Below are positions 25,514-35,305 of a stretch of DNA of 64,000 nt, piece after piece. Positions within the stretch are counted from its first letter, which is position 1, and each line of letters begins with the position of its first letter. The position numbers and the translations under genes are program-made. Origin of the DNA: Rhizobium sp. CB3090 (GTDB lineage Bacteria > Pseudomonadota > Alphaproteobacteria > Rhizobiales > Rhizobiaceae); NCBI RefSeq assembly GCF_029714285.1, contig NZ_CP121663.1, positions 744,001 through 808,000 of the forward strand. The letters are read 5' to 3'. The notes under the pieces were generated by a model. It worked only from the letters and a program-made list of their open reading frames with translations. It made no database searches and was not told the origin of the DNA.

Positions 25514-26173
25514 TTGGAGACGGCGCTTTATCTTCCGATCAAGAATTTCCTGGAAGCAGCCGGCTACACGGTAAAGGGCGAAATCGGCAACTGCGATCTT
25601 GTCGGCTTGAGTAATGATGAGCCGCCCGTCGTTGTCATCTGCGAATTGAAGCTGGCCTTCAATCTCGAACTCGTGCTGCAGGCGGTCGATCGCGCGGTGG
25701 CAAGCGATGAAGTATGGATTGCCGCCCGTGTCTCGGCAAAAGGCAAGGGCCGGGAAAGCGACCGCCGTTTTCGCGATCTCTGCCGCCGCCTCGGTTTCGG
25801 CATGCTGGCCGTCTCGGACAACGGCACCGTCGACATCATCGTCAGCCCGGTTGCGCCGATACCACGCAAGAATATCCGCAGGCGATCACGTCTTGTTGAG
25901 GAACATAGGCGGCGGAAAGGCGATCCCGCGCTCGGCGGCAGCACGCGCGCGCCGATCATGACCGCCTACCGCCAGCAGGCACTTGCCTGTGCGATGGCAA
26001 TCCAGAACGGACAGCAGCGTCCCAGAGATATTCGCGCCAACGCTCCTGAAGCAGCCAAGATCCTGCAACACAACGTCTATGGCTGGTTCGAACGTGTCGA
26101 TCGCGGCATTTACGCCCTGACCGAACTTGGTTCGGAAGCATTGAAGCGCTGGCCTCAGGCGGATGGTGCTTAA
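25514..26173 (+). CDS. DUF2161-family putative PD-(D/E)XK-type protein
   Basis: A 219-residue protein of the DUF2161 group. The N-terminus has a nuclease-like core, GNCDLVGL then VVICELKLAF, which fits the D-x(n)-E-x-K pattern of the PD-(D/E)XK fold. The C-terminal third (TAYRQQALACAMAIQNG, then YGWFERVDRGIYALTELG) looks like a winged-helix region. It starts at TTG with GAGGGCAGG upstream. Biological role is unknown, and it has no operon partner. Confidence 0.8.
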   Translation: METALYLPIKNFLEAAGYTVKGEIGNCDLVGLSNDEPPVVVICELKLAFNLELVLQAVDRAVASDEVWIAARVSAKGKGRESDRRFRDLCRRLGFGMLAVSDNGTVDIIVSPVAPIPRKNIRRRSRLVEEHRRRKGDPALGGSTRAPIMTAYRQQALACAMAIQNGQQRPRDIRANAPEAAKILQHNVYGWFERVDRGIYALTELGSEALKRWPQADGA

Positions 26174-26448
26174 CAATAAATATGGATAAATTCCGGCGCT
26201 CAAACATTAAATTCCGGTAATATCTTACAAAATTGCAATATAAATATGATCAATATTTAATTTGTAAAACCGATCAGGCAGATCCTATAAATCATCTGCG
26301 CCAGTTTTTCTTTCTACTGCAAATTCCGTAGTAATTTCGAACAGTCGCAGTTCTGCAGAAGGAATAGAAACGGCACTCCGTTCGACGCCTGGTTCCCGAC
26401 ATGGGCCCAAGTCGCCATATCGCAACGATCTCGTAAGGGACATTTGCC

Positions 26449-27948
26449 ATGTCAAATCTACTTCGCAAGCATCGCGCCGCAGCCATTATCGGAGCGGCCA
26501 TCGTCGTCGGCGCAGGCGCCCTGCCCTTCGCCTTCAGCCCACCCACTGCCATAGCCGCCGCCGAACCTAGCGGCATCATAGCACCTGCCGGCTCCTTTGC
26601 GCCGATCGTCGATGTTGACAAGCCGGCAGTCGTCACCATCACCACCACGATGAAGGTCGATACCGGAGCGGATGTCGGGGATTCCCCGATGGATGAGCAA
26701 TTCCGCCAGTTCTTCGAGAACCAGGGCATACCCTTCCCGCAGCAACAAACGCCGCAACATCGTCAATCGCAGCGCGCCATGGCGCTCGGCTCCGGCTTCA
26801 TCATCAGCCCGGACGGCGTCATCGTCACCAACAATCACGTCATTGAAAATGCCACCGATATCAAAGTGACGCTCGATGACGGCACCGAACTGCCGGCCAA
26901 ACTTCTCGGCACCGACGCCAAGTCCGATCTCGCTGTGCTCAAGGTCAAAGCGCCGAAGCCGCTCGCCACCATCGCCTGGGGCGATTCGGACAAGCTGAAG
27001 CTCGGCGACCAGATTCTGGCAATCGGCAATCCCTTCGGTATCGGCACGACCGTCACCGCCGGCATCGTTTCAGCCCGCGGCCGCGACCTGCACAGCGGCC
27101 CCTACGACGATTTCATCCAGATCGACGCTCCGATCAATCGCGGCAACTCCGGCGGCCCGCTGGTCGACCGTGAGGGCAATGTCGTCGGCATCAACACCGC
27201 TATCTACTCGCCGAATGGCGGCAGCGTCGGTGTCGGCTTTGCCATTCCCTCCGACGAAGCCAAGGTGATCGTCGCCAAGCTTGAAAAGAACGGCTCGATC
27301 GATCACGGCTATCTCGGCGTCGCCATTCAGCCGGTCACGGCCGATGTCGCCGATGCCGTCGGCCTCTCGCAGCCGCAGGGCGCTTTGGTCGCCAGTGTCA
27401 ATGACGGAACGCCGGCTGCCCGTGCCGGCATCAAGACCGGCGATATCGTCACGGCCGTCGGTAGCGAGACCGTCAAAACGCCTAAGGATCTGTCGCGCCT
27501 GGTTGCCGATCTTTCCCCGGGTGACAAACGGTCGCTCACCGTCTGGCGCAATGGCAAGAGCATGGATGTGAACGTCACCGTTGGCGGTAATGACGACAGC
27601 AAGCAGGCCGCCAACGACAAGGGCGACGGCAAGGTTCAGCCGTCCAATCAGCCGAGCATCGGTGTCGGTCTCGCTAACCTGACTCCCGATTTGCGGGAGC
27701 AACTGAACCTTCCGCGCAATGCCGAGGGCGCAGTCGTCGCAAGTGTCAATCCGGACAAGCCGGCCGCCGCTGCCGGCATCCAGACGGGCGACATTATCGT
27801 CTCGGTCAACGACCGGCCGGTTCACGACGCCCATGATGTTCAGAACGCGGTCGCTGAAGCCGGCAAGGCGGGCCGCAAATCGGTCCTGCTGCTGATCGAA
27901 CGCGGCGGCGACAAGACCTTCGTGGCCGTACCGTTCTCGGCTGCTTAG
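26449..27948 (+). CDS. Periplasmic serine protease of the Do/DegP (HtrA) family
   Basis: A 499-residue envelope quality-control protease and chaperone. A signal sequence or anchor spans about residues 10-37. The trypsin-like domain has H130 (NNHVIENA), D160 (KSDLAVL) and S234 (RGNSGGPL). Two PDZ domains follow, near residues 275-365 and 400-495, each with a carboxylate-binding GxxLG-like region. A low-complexity linker rich in Asn, Asp and Gln separates the PDZ domains. It is transcribed alone behind an unusually AT-rich 275-base upstream region (26174-26448). The stop codon sits inside a rhizobial repeat. Rhizobia carry several paralogues, so I do not give a specific gene name. Confidence 0.93.
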   Translation: MSNLLRKHRAAAIIGAAIVVGAGALPFAFSPPTAIAAAEPSGIIAPAGSFAPIVDVDKPAVVTITTTMKVDTGADVGDSPMDEQFRQFFENQGIPFPQQQTPQHRQSQRAMALGSGFIISPDGVIVTNNHVIENATDIKVTLDDGTELPAKLLGTDAKSDLAVLKVKAPKPLATIAWGDSDKLKLGDQILAIGNPFGIGTTVTAGIVSARGRDLHSGPYDDFIQIDAPINRGNSGGPLVDREGNVVGINTAIYSPNGGSVGVGFAIPSDEAKVIVAKLEKNGSIDHGYLGVAIQPVTADVADAVGLSQPQGALVASVNDGTPAARAGIKTGDIVTAVGSETVKTPKDLSRLVADLSPGDKRSLTVWRNGKSMDVNVTVGGNDDSKQAANDKGDGKVQPSNQPSIGVGLANLTPDLREQLNLPRNAEGAVVASVNPDKPAAAAGIQTGDIIVSVNDRPVHDAHDVQNAVAEAGKAGRKSVLLLIERGGDKTFVAVPFSAA

Positions 27949-28048
27949 AGCAGTCCCAGGAAAAGTGCGAAGCGGTTTTCCGTCCGGAATGCGTAAAAAC
28001 AAAAGGATAGAGCGGAGAAGCGATTCCGTGAAACGCTGAGCCGCTCTA
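27946..28048 (+). repeat. Rhizobial-type intergenic repeat, full copy
   Basis: This 103-base element has inverted ends, TAGAGCAG and CCGCTCTA, and internal palindromic segments (AGCGGTTTTCCGTCCGG and TAGAGCGG). A partial, oppositely oriented copy lies at 3485-3552. The TAG stop codon of the DegP-type gene forms its first three bases. It could also act as a transcript-end hairpin. Confidence 0.78.
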
Positions 28049-28280
28049 GGCATTCTCTACAAGGCAACAGCGCCTCGTCTCCGTCGTTGGAGGCGAGGCG
28101 CATCTGTGTGGTGCGCAACATCTTGTGACATGAGGGAATTTTTGGACGAGAGCACTGTCGTCAACCACTAATTTACGATGTCGCCACAGAAGGCTGACAT
28201 GCCCCGCTCCTGCAGCGAACCCTTCACTGATACATAACGATTTGCTCACAGTGTAACGTAGCGTGGATTGTGAGGGAAAC

Positions 28281-30437
28281 ATGCACAAGGCGGCAGTTGG
28301 AAAACAGGTTACGGAGACGGCATCGGCGGATGCCGAGGAGCCCATTGCGCACAGGCGCTTGGCGGGGGAGCTTCCGCAATCCAATGAGCCCAGTCTCGCG
28401 GAGCGTTATGACTGGCTCGAGGCCATGATTAACCATGTGCCCGACTACATCTATGCAAAGGATCTGGAAGGCCGCTTCCTCTTCGCCAATAGGGCCATCG
28501 TGCTGAACAATGGGCTTGAGCGCGTAGAGGATATGGTCGGGCAGACTGAATACGATATTCATCCTTCGGCGGCGGCCGAGGCGATAGATGCCATCGAACG
28601 ACGGGTGATGGAGAGCGGTGAACCCCATCTCGGATTCGAGGAGCGTCGCCTGAGAGGCGAAGGCTGGCTGATGATGTCGCGCGTTCCGCTCAGGGACAAA
28701 ACCGGAAAGGTGATCGGTGTCGTTGGGGCATCGCGGGATATCTCGGCCCGCAAACGCGGGGAAAGCCTGATGAAGGCCCAGGCGCAGCTTCTCAAGGCGG
28801 TCGCCAAGGGAATACGTCTTGATCCATTCCTCAGTGACGTCACCGATCTGCTCGAAGAGGTCATCCCCGGTATGGCAGCCGCCATACTCCTGCACGACGA
28901 AGGGAACCAGGAACTCTATATCGCGGCGGCGTCCCCATCCGCACGCGCCGCTTCTATCTTGCCGGCCGATGTCCTCGACAACCCGACATCGTGGCGCCGC
29001 CTTGCAATCTCATCAGGTGACGGCGGACAGCATGGCATACTCGCCGTCCAGGTATCTTTCAGCTATGAAGCGAGCGTGTGGGAGTTCCTGACGGGCGTCG
29101 CACAAACGATCGGTATCGCAATCGATCGTCACTATGATGCCGAGCGAATCATCTTCCTTGCCGAGCACGATGCCCTGACCGGATTGCCGAACCGCACACT
29201 GCTCGACCGAAAGCTCGATGATATGCTGCGGCGGGCCGGCAAAACGTCGCGGAAAGTCGCGGTCGTCTTCCTCGACATCGACAACTTCAAGCTCGTGAAC
29301 GACAGCCTCGGTCATGCGGCTGGCGACGAGCTGCTCAAGATCGTAGCGAGGCGGATCTCTCAGGAGATCGGGCATGGCAATATGATATCGCGCATTGGCG
29401 GCGACGAGTTCATTCTGGCGCTCGAACAGACCGAAGAAGACTTCGTCTCCTGGCTGGCGCGCATTCGCGAGGCCGTCGCGCGGCCGCTGACTTTGGCCGG
29501 AATGGACCTGCAGCTTACATGCAGCATTGGAATGGCCTGCTTTGCCGCACATGGCAATACGGCCACGGAACTGTTCGCCAACGCAGATATGGCTATGTAC
29601 CGCGCCAAGGAGAATGGCCGGAACAGCATCCAGGTGTTCGATCCGGCAATGGCGGAGAAAGCGCGGCAAAAGCTCGGACGTTCGGAGGAGCTTCGGCGCG
29701 CCGTCGAACGGGATGAGTTCGTCCTGCACTTCCAGCCGCAGAAAGACATGACCTCCGGCGAGATTATCGGCGTGGAGGCGCTCGTGCGCTGGAATCATCC
29801 GACCGACGGGCTTGTCTTCCCCGGAGACTTCATTCCGCTTGCTGAGGAGTCCGGCCTCATCGTTCCGATCGGAGAGATTGTCCTGCGCAAGGCCTGTGGC
29901 CAAGCAAAAAAATGGCAGGAACAGGGACTGCCTCCGGTGAAGATCGGCGTCAATATGTCCGCCCGGCAGTTCCAGGAACACGGCATGACCCGGCAGGTGG
30001 CCGCGGCCCTCGCCGAGAGTGGCCTTGAACCGCAGTGGCTCGAAATCGAGGTCACCGAGAGCCTTCTAATGCGCGACGTTCAGGGGGCGATCATGAAAAT
30101 GCATGAACTGAACGCCCTCGGCGTCAGTCTCGCGATCGACGATTTCGGCACGGGTTATTCCAGCCTGAGCACTTTGAAACGCTTCCCGTTGTCACGCCTC
30201 AAGATCGACCGGTCCTTTATCGCCGATATTCCGGACGATGCCGACGATATGGCGATCACATCCGCGATCGTGTCGCTGGCACGCTCGCTGGAACTGGACG
30301 TGATCGCAGAAGGCGTGGAGACGGAAGAGCAGGCCCGCTTTCTATCGGGGGCGGGATGCCATGCCATCCAGGGATACTTGTTCAGCAGACCCGTTCCGGC
30401 GGAAGAGATCACACGCATAATGCGAGGACGGTCTTAG
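28281..30437 (+). CDS. PAS-GGDEF-EAL protein (putative diguanylate cyclase/phosphodiesterase)
   Basis: A 718-residue cytoplasmic c-di-GMP enzyme with no membrane segment. A PAS domain (about residues 30-155, from LEAMINHVPDYIYAKD to VVGASRDISARK) is followed by a middle region resembling a degenerate GAF domain (about 165-285). The GGDEF domain has an intact GGDEF at 373-377, and the EAL domain has EAL at 499-501 with the metal and catalytic segments EVTES, DDFGTGYSS, KIDRSFI and EGVET. Both active sites look complete. No RxxD inhibitory site precedes GGDEF. The ATG at 28281 has GAGGGA upstream, unlike an in-frame GTG at 28263. It is a single gene. Confidence 0.92.
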   Translation: MHKAAVGKQVTETASADAEEPIAHRRLAGELPQSNEPSLAERYDWLEAMINHVPDYIYAKDLEGRFLFANRAIVLNNGLERVEDMVGQTEYDIHPSAAAEAIDAIERRVMESGEPHLGFEERRLRGEGWLMMSRVPLRDKTGKVIGVVGASRDISARKRGESLMKAQAQLLKAVAKGIRLDPFLSDVTDLLEEVIPGMAAAILLHDEGNQELYIAAASPSARAASILPADVLDNPTSWRRLAISSGDGGQHGILAVQVSFSYEASVWEFLTGVAQTIGIAIDRHYDAERIIFLAEHDALTGLPNRTLLDRKLDDMLRRAGKTSRKVAVVFLDIDNFKLVNDSLGHAAGDELLKIVARRISQEIGHGNMISRIGGDEFILALEQTEEDFVSWLARIREAVARPLTLAGMDLQLTCSIGMACFAAHGNTATELFANADMAMYRAKENGRNSIQVFDPAMAEKARQKLGRSEELRRAVERDEFVLHFQPQKDMTSGEIIGVEALVRWNHPTDGLVFPGDFIPLAEESGLIVPIGEIVLRKACGQAKKWQEQGLPPVKIGVNMSARQFQEHGMTRQVAAALAESGLEPQWLEIEVTESLLMRDVQGAIMKMHELNALGVSLAIDDFGTGYSSLSTLKRFPLSRLKIDRSFIADIPDDADDMAITSAIVSLARSLELDVIAEGVETEEQARFLSGAGCHAIQGYLFSRPVPAEEITRIMRGRS

Positions 30438-30732
30438 GAGTCTTCGTCTCACATTCGTCAGCCTGATGTGATCGGGCCGCGATGATCCGCATGGTTTTCC
30501 GATCATGGGAAATCCCGTGCAAAATCCTTCAAAAACCTGCGGCTTTCAACAGAAGGAATGTTTCTGCGCCTTGTCATGACAGTTTTTGTCCAAACTCTGC
30601 CTCGGTGATGATAGAGAAGAAACGGGGGACGGATACGAACCGCCCTTCGGCGGGCCCTGCGTTCTGCCGAAATCATCGACGGCATAAGGGCTTCAGGACT
30701 TTGGACGGGGCTAAGCGGCAGCAGGAGTTGGA

Positions 30733-31365
30733 GTGACCGATCCATACGAGATTCTCGGCATCGGACGCGATGCGAGCGAAGAGCAGATCAAGACCGCCTA
30801 TCGCAAGCGGGCGAAGTCGGCGCATCCGGATTCCGGCGGCGACGTCGATGCCTTCGGACGGCTGCAGAAGGCCTATGAGCTGCTTCTGGACCCGGTGCGC
30901 CGAAAGCTGTTTGACGATACCGGCTATGATGTCGAGCTGACCGACGCCGTCGATCTGCAGGCACTGGTCGCCATCGAGAAGCTCATCACCGATATGGTCC
31001 TGGACGAGCGCGAGCCCGGAACCTTCGATCCGGTCGCCCATATGCGCGCCAGCCTCTTGGAAGAAATCCGCAAGGCCCACTTCAGCAAAAGCGAACTGGA
31101 ACGTCATTCCGACCGCATCCGCCTCCATCTGGATCGCTTGGGAAAACGCCCCGGCAAGGATGTCGTCGGCCATATGCTGCGCGCCCGCATCAAGGCCATC
31201 GCGTCTGCGATCAGCGAAACAGAGGCAAAGATAGACGCCACCGAGCGCGCCTGCGACATGCTCGACGGCTATCTTTATGTCATGGACGCGCCGATGCTCG
31301 AGAACGAGGAATTATCGGAGGTTGAATGGGATGACACCACGAGGGTCCGCTCCGCCGCTCATTGA
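30733..31365 (+). CDS. J-domain protein
   Basis: A 210-residue protein whose first 65 residues form a J domain: YEILGIGRDASEEQIKTAYR with the HPD tripeptide at 31-33, then FGRLQKAYELLLDP. No glycine/phenylalanine-rich or zinc-finger region follows, so it is a specialised (class C) Hsp40 that would recruit and stimulate a DnaK partner. The C-terminal two thirds are helical and charged with no known domain. It starts at GTG with GGAG upstream. Confidence 0.9.
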   Translation: MTDPYEILGIGRDASEEQIKTAYRKRAKSAHPDSGGDVDAFGRLQKAYELLLDPVRRKLFDDTGYDVELTDAVDLQALVAIEKLITDMVLDEREPGTFDPVAHMRASLLEEIRKAHFSKSELERHSDRIRLHLDRLGKRPGKDVVGHMLRARIKAIASAISETEAKIDATERACDMLDGYLYVMDAPMLENEELSEVEWDDTTRVRSAAH

Positions 31366-31497
31366 TTCCTATTGATCCAATGTCCCGCCGAATGCTGGAA
31401 CTTTCGATCGGCAATCGGGTTTTCTCCGGCGTCAAGTCGAATTCCGCGACTGCCATACGACTAAGTATCGGCCCATGAATCGCACCGCGAGGACATC

Positions 31498-32211
31498 ATG
31501 ATCAACGAAGATGGATATACGCCTGCGGCAGAACTGGCGCAGAGAAACGGAGCCAGGTTTCCCAACGAAACCAACGAATACCGGCAGGCACGGAACGCTC
31601 TGCTGGCGGAGGAGATCGAACTTCGGCGGCATATAGAGCGGGTCGCAGCGCAACGGCGCGCACTGCCGCCGGGCGGTACGGTGAAGAAGCACTACCAGTT
31701 CATCAGCCCTGACGGTCCTGTCGAATTCGAGGATTTGTTCGACGATAAGGAAACCCTGCTGATCTATAGCTATATGTTCGGACCGGAACGGGCGCGGCCC
31801 TGCCCAATGTGTACCGCGCTTCTTTCGGCGCTGGAGGGCGAAATCCTCGATATCGAACAGCGAATGGCGATTGCCGTCGTGGCCAGATCACCGATCGAAA
31901 GACTACTTGATTTCAAGACGGAGCGCCGCTGGCAGAATTTGCCGCTCTATTCCGACCCGACCGGCGAATACAGCCGCGATTACCGTGCGCTCGGCGCCAA
32001 TGGCAACGACAATGCCGCCGTCAATGTCTTTACCCGCAGAGATGGAACGATCCGGCATTTCTGGAGTGAGGAGATGGGTCCGGTGACTGCCGATCCCGGC
32101 CAGGATCCGCGCGGCGCGCCCGATCTTATGCCGCTTTGGACGATCCTTGACATGACGCCCGAGGGACGGGCCAGGGACTGGTATCCGAAGCTCGCCTACG
32201 GAAACGCGTGA
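31498..32211 (+). CDS. DUF899-family thioredoxin-like protein
   Basis: A 237-residue protein of the DUF899 group, which has a thioredoxin-like fold. Visible features are ELRRHIERVAAQRRALPPGG near residue 40, LLIYSYMFGPER, a CPMC pair in PCPMCTALL at the active-site position, NVFTRRDGTIRHFWS and a C-terminal PLWTILDMTPEGRA. The CxxC motif suggests redox or peroxide-related activity (inference). AGGACATC lies just upstream of the ATG. It is convergent with the histidine kinase gene. Confidence 0.85.
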   Translation: MINEDGYTPAAELAQRNGARFPNETNEYRQARNALLAEEIELRRHIERVAAQRRALPPGGTVKKHYQFISPDGPVEFEDLFDDKETLLIYSYMFGPERARPCPMCTALLSALEGEILDIEQRMAIAVVARSPIERLLDFKTERRWQNLPLYSDPTGEYSRDYRALGANGNDNAAVNVFTRRDGTIRHFWSEEMGPVTADPGQDPRGAPDLMPLWTILDMTPEGRARDWYPKLAYGNA

Positions 32212-32236
32212 ACGGAGGGATGTTGCTCGGCGATGC

Positions 32237-33856
32237 CTATGCCTTGCCGGCAGCAGCCAAAGTGCCGGCTATTGGTGCCTCCGCCACTGCTTTGGCAATC
32301 ACTGCGGCAAGCTGGCCCTGATTGAACGGCTTCGGCAGGCGGAGCAGATCGTTGTTGCAGCCCGCCGGAAGCTCGGCATAGCCGGTGGCAAGGACGACCG
32401 GCAAACCCGGCCGCCGCTCGGCGACCGCCGCGGCGAGTTGAGAACCCGTCATCCTTGGCATGGCATGATCGGTGATGACGAGATGGACGTCGTTGCGATT
32501 CTCCAGCAGCTTCAACGCCTCTTCTGCCGAATAAGCCTGCAACACGGTATGGCCGAGATCCTCCAGCATGATCGCCGTATTCATCAGGACGAGCGCATCG
32601 TCGTCCACCGCCAAAATATTGAATGGTCCTCCGCCTGACGGCATGGCCTCTATCGCCGGCTCCTCCTTCCACATCTCCGTTTCCGCTGCAAGAGGAAGCC
32701 AAAGTTCGGCCGTGGTTCCCTCGCCCTTCCGCGATTTCAGGATCAGCTTACCGCCAGATTGCGCCATCAATCCGTCGACCATAGGCAGTCCGAGACCTGT
32801 TCCCTTGCCGACGCCCTTAGTCGTGAAGAACGGCGTCGTCGCATTGGCAAGCGTCGCATCGTCCATTCCCTCGCCCTCGTCCCTGACGGAGAGACACACA
32901 TAGGCTCCCACTTTCGGGTAATCTGCTTCGTCCTTGGCAATCTCCCGAAGTTCGGCGGCAATGACAAGCAACCCGCCCTTTGGCATCGCATCACGCGCAT
33001 TCACGACAAGATTTAATAGAGCATTTTCAAGTTGGTTCGGATCAGATGTCACCTTCGGGAGGCTGAGGGGAAAACGTGTTTCGATCGTTATGGAAGCATC
33101 GATCGTGCGCTGCAGCAGGTCGGTCATATTGTGAACCAATTCGATCACATTCAGCGCCTCGATCTTGAGCTCCTGGCGCCGTGAGAAGGCGAGCATGCGC
33201 TGGGTCAGTGCGGCGCCGCGCTGGGCGCCCTGAATGGCATTGTCGATCAATGGAGTGATGTCGGAATTGTCAGCAACCCGCTTGCGCGCGATTTCCAAAC
33301 TCCCGAGTACGGCCATTAGTAAATTATTGAAGTCATGGGCCATTCCCCCGGTCAATTGGCCGACCGCTTCCATCTTTTGCGCTTGGAACAGTTCTTCCCG
33401 CATCTCATCCAGCTTGCGCTGTGCTTCTCTCTTTTCGGTGATATCGCGAGTGACCTTCGCAAATCCTAGAAGCGATCCGTCGTCATCACGCAGAGCATCG
33501 ATGACGACGCTTGCCCAGAACCGCGATCCATCCTTTCGGACCCTCCAGCCTTCGTTTTCAAACCGGCCCTCCTTGGCGGCGATATCGAGCGCCTTCCAGG
33601 GAAGTTGCGTGGCGCGATCTTCCTCCGTGTAGAACCGGGAAAAATGCTGGCCGAGGATTTCTTGCTGCGTATAGCCCTTGATCCGCTGCGCGCCGAGGTT
33701 CCAACTGGAGACATAACCCTGGGGATCGAGCATATAGATGGCGTAGTCCGCGACACCCTGCACCAGAATGCGAAACTGCTCCTCACTCCGCCTGAGCTCA
33801 GTTTCTACCTTTTTCCGCCCGGAAAAATCGCGCGCAATCTTTTCAAATCTCAACAA
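32237..33856 (-). CDS. PAS-domain hybrid histidine kinase with C-terminal receiver
   Basis: A 539-residue soluble sensor kinase. One PAS/PAC domain (about 25-145) is followed by a histidine phosphotransfer region (H174 in GGMAHDFNNLL, the HWE-like/FNNLL class), the ATPase domain (NALLNLVVNARDAMPKGG and GKGTGLGLPMVDG), and a receiver (AVDDDALVL, phospho-acceptor D463 in ITDHAMPRMTG). It starts at TTG, with GGAGG four bases upstream and an in-frame stop further upstream, so no longer version exists. The first 20 residues (KIARDFSGRKKVETELRR) look like the tail linker of a preceding PAS domain, implying N-terminal loss. No partner regulator is adjacent. Confidence 0.88.
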   Translation of the reverse strand: MLRFEKIARDFSGRKKVETELRRSEEQFRILVQGVADYAIYMLDPQGYVSSWNLGAQRIKGYTQQEILGQHFSRFYTEEDRATQLPWKALDIAAKEGRFENEGWRVRKDGSRFWASVVIDALRDDDGSLLGFAKVTRDITEKREAQRKLDEMREELFQAQKMEAVGQLTGGMAHDFNNLLMAVLGSLEIARKRVADNSDITPLIDNAIQGAQRGAALTQRMLAFSRRQELKIEALNVIELVHNMTDLLQRTIDASITIETRFPLSLPKVTSDPNQLENALLNLVVNARDAMPKGGLLVIAAELREIAKDEADYPKVGAYVCLSVRDEGEGMDDATLANATTPFFTTKGVGKGTGLGLPMVDGLMAQSGGKLILKSRKGEGTTAELWLPLAAETEMWKEEPAIEAMPSGGGPFNILAVDDDALVLMNTAIMLEDLGHTVLQAYSAEEALKLLENRNDVHLVITDHAMPRMTGSQLAAAVAERRPGLPVVLATGYAELPAGCNNDLLRLPKPFNQGQLAAVIAKAVAEAPIAGTLAAAGKA

Positions 33857-34059
33857 GACGCCTCCGCATTTCTGACTGCATCAATGACCAAACGCATTCA
33901 ATATTGCGAACCATGCTTTCGCAGATGCCATTTCGGTCTTCGAGTCGCCCCAGTAAACTACAGAAACGTGGATTTGGTTCCGAAGAGACGCACACCTCGA
34001 ATTGAAAGTCGCAAGCGAGTGTTTGCGTTCCCGTCAGCCTTGTCGAATGCGGCCGTCAA

Positions 34060-35202
34060 TTACGAAAACGGCTCGGCCGGCCCTTTGGCGGGATTGGTGA
34101 ACCAATGCGGCCCTTCCGCCGTCATGTAGATATGATCCTCCAGCCGAACGCCGAATTTGTCGGGAAAGACGATCATGGGCTCGTTGGAAAAGCACATGCC
34201 GGCGGCAAGCGGTGTCGCGTTGCCGCGCACGATATAGGGCTCTTCGTGGATCTGCAGACCGAGGCCGTGGCCGGCGCGGTGGGGCAGCCCAGGGAGGCGG
34301 TAATCTGGTCCAAGACTGTGTTTTGACAGCACCCTGCGCGCGGCATCGTCGAGGCTCGAACAGGGCGCGCCGAGCTTCGCCGCATCGAAGACCGCCTGCT
34401 GGGCTTCCCGTTCGATCGCCCAAGCCGCTTCGAATTCGCAGTTGCCGCTTTCGAGCACATAGGTCCGGGTAAGATCGGAATGATAGCCGTCGATCTGACA
34501 GCCGGTATCGACAAGCACGACGTCGCCAGCGTCAAGCGTCTGGTCGCCATCGGCACCGTGCGGCAGAGAAGTCGCCGTCCCGAAGGAAACGATGCAGAAG
34601 GTCGAGCCGCCGTCTGCGCCTGCCTGGCGGTGCCGGCGGTCGATGAAGTCGATGACCTCTGAAGCCTTGATACCTGGCTTCATCAGCGCATGCGCCTGCT
34701 TCTGGATATCGAGCGTCAGGTTCATGGCATACTGGATAAGAGCGATCTCGGCTGGAGATTTGATGCGCCGCAGGCTTCGGATGATCTGGCCGCCGTCCCT
34801 CAATCTTCCGGCGCCAATCTTCGCAGTGAGCATGTGATAGAAGAAGAGCGGCAGTTCGTCGTCGAGTGCAAGCGTGCCGGCTTGACCCAGCAGGCGTGAC
34901 ACGAGTCCGGCACTGTTTTCCTCCTCCTCCCATACCAGGATTTCACCAGGCAGATGCGGCAATGTCTCCACGCGGCTGCGCTCGAAACCCGGAACGATAT
35001 AATAAAGTGCGGCTGGCGTGACGAACGCGCCAAGGAATCGCTCGCTCGGATGCCAGACGAGGCCGGTGAAATAGCGCAGGCTTTCCGTCGATCCGAGCAG
35101 CATGCCGGCAATTCCGTTCGCCTCCAGCGCGTTTCTCAAGCGTGCCAGCCGGAGTTGCCTCTCGTCATCGGTGATGCCGGGGACGGGATGAGACCATGTC
35201 AT
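34060..35202 (-). CDS. M24-family metallopeptidase (Xaa-Pro peptidase/creatinase-like)
   Basis: A 380-residue pita-bread-fold enzyme. An N-terminal creatinase-type domain (about 1-150) precedes the catalytic domain with its five expected metal ligands: VLVDTGC and HSDLTRT (Asp residues), AGHGLGLQIHE (His), NEPMIVFP and LEDHIYM (Glu). It probably acts on a proline-containing dipeptide or on an amidinohydrolase-type substrate. Ectoine hydrolase (DoeA) and creatinase are also in this family. The gene ends a minus-strand pair with a GntR gene, which is divergent from a DHDPS-family lyase, so a shared catabolic pathway is inferred. Confidence 0.87.
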   Translation of the reverse strand: MTWSHPVPGITDDERQLRLARLRNALEANGIAGMLLGSTESLRYFTGLVWHPSERFLGAFVTPAALYYIVPGFERSRVETLPHLPGEILVWEEEENSAGLVSRLLGQAGTLALDDELPLFFYHMLTAKIGAGRLRDGGQIIRSLRRIKSPAEIALIQYAMNLTLDIQKQAHALMKPGIKASEVIDFIDRRHRQAGADGGSTFCIVSFGTATSLPHGADGDQTLDAGDVVLVDTGCQIDGYHSDLTRTYVLESGNCEFEAAWAIEREAQQAVFDAAKLGAPCSSLDDAARRVLSKHSLGPDYRLPGLPHRAGHGLGLQIHEEPYIVRGNATPLAAGMCFSNEPMIVFPDKFGVRLEDHIYMTAEGPHWFTNPAKGPAEPFS

Positions 35203-35305
35203 CTTGCTTTCCAGTTCCTGTTGCGCGCGACTCTCATGCGGCTGACACCGCTTGTTGAATCGACGTTAATGCGGTTTTGGGCAAATATTTCGATAGGAAA
35301 ATGCC

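Noticed and set aside
26359..26380. Possible ECF sigma promoter (GGAAT ... CGTT) upstream of the DegP-type gene
   Set aside because: The gap between the two elements is about 13 bases, too short for the usual GGAAC-N16-18-CGTT arrangement.
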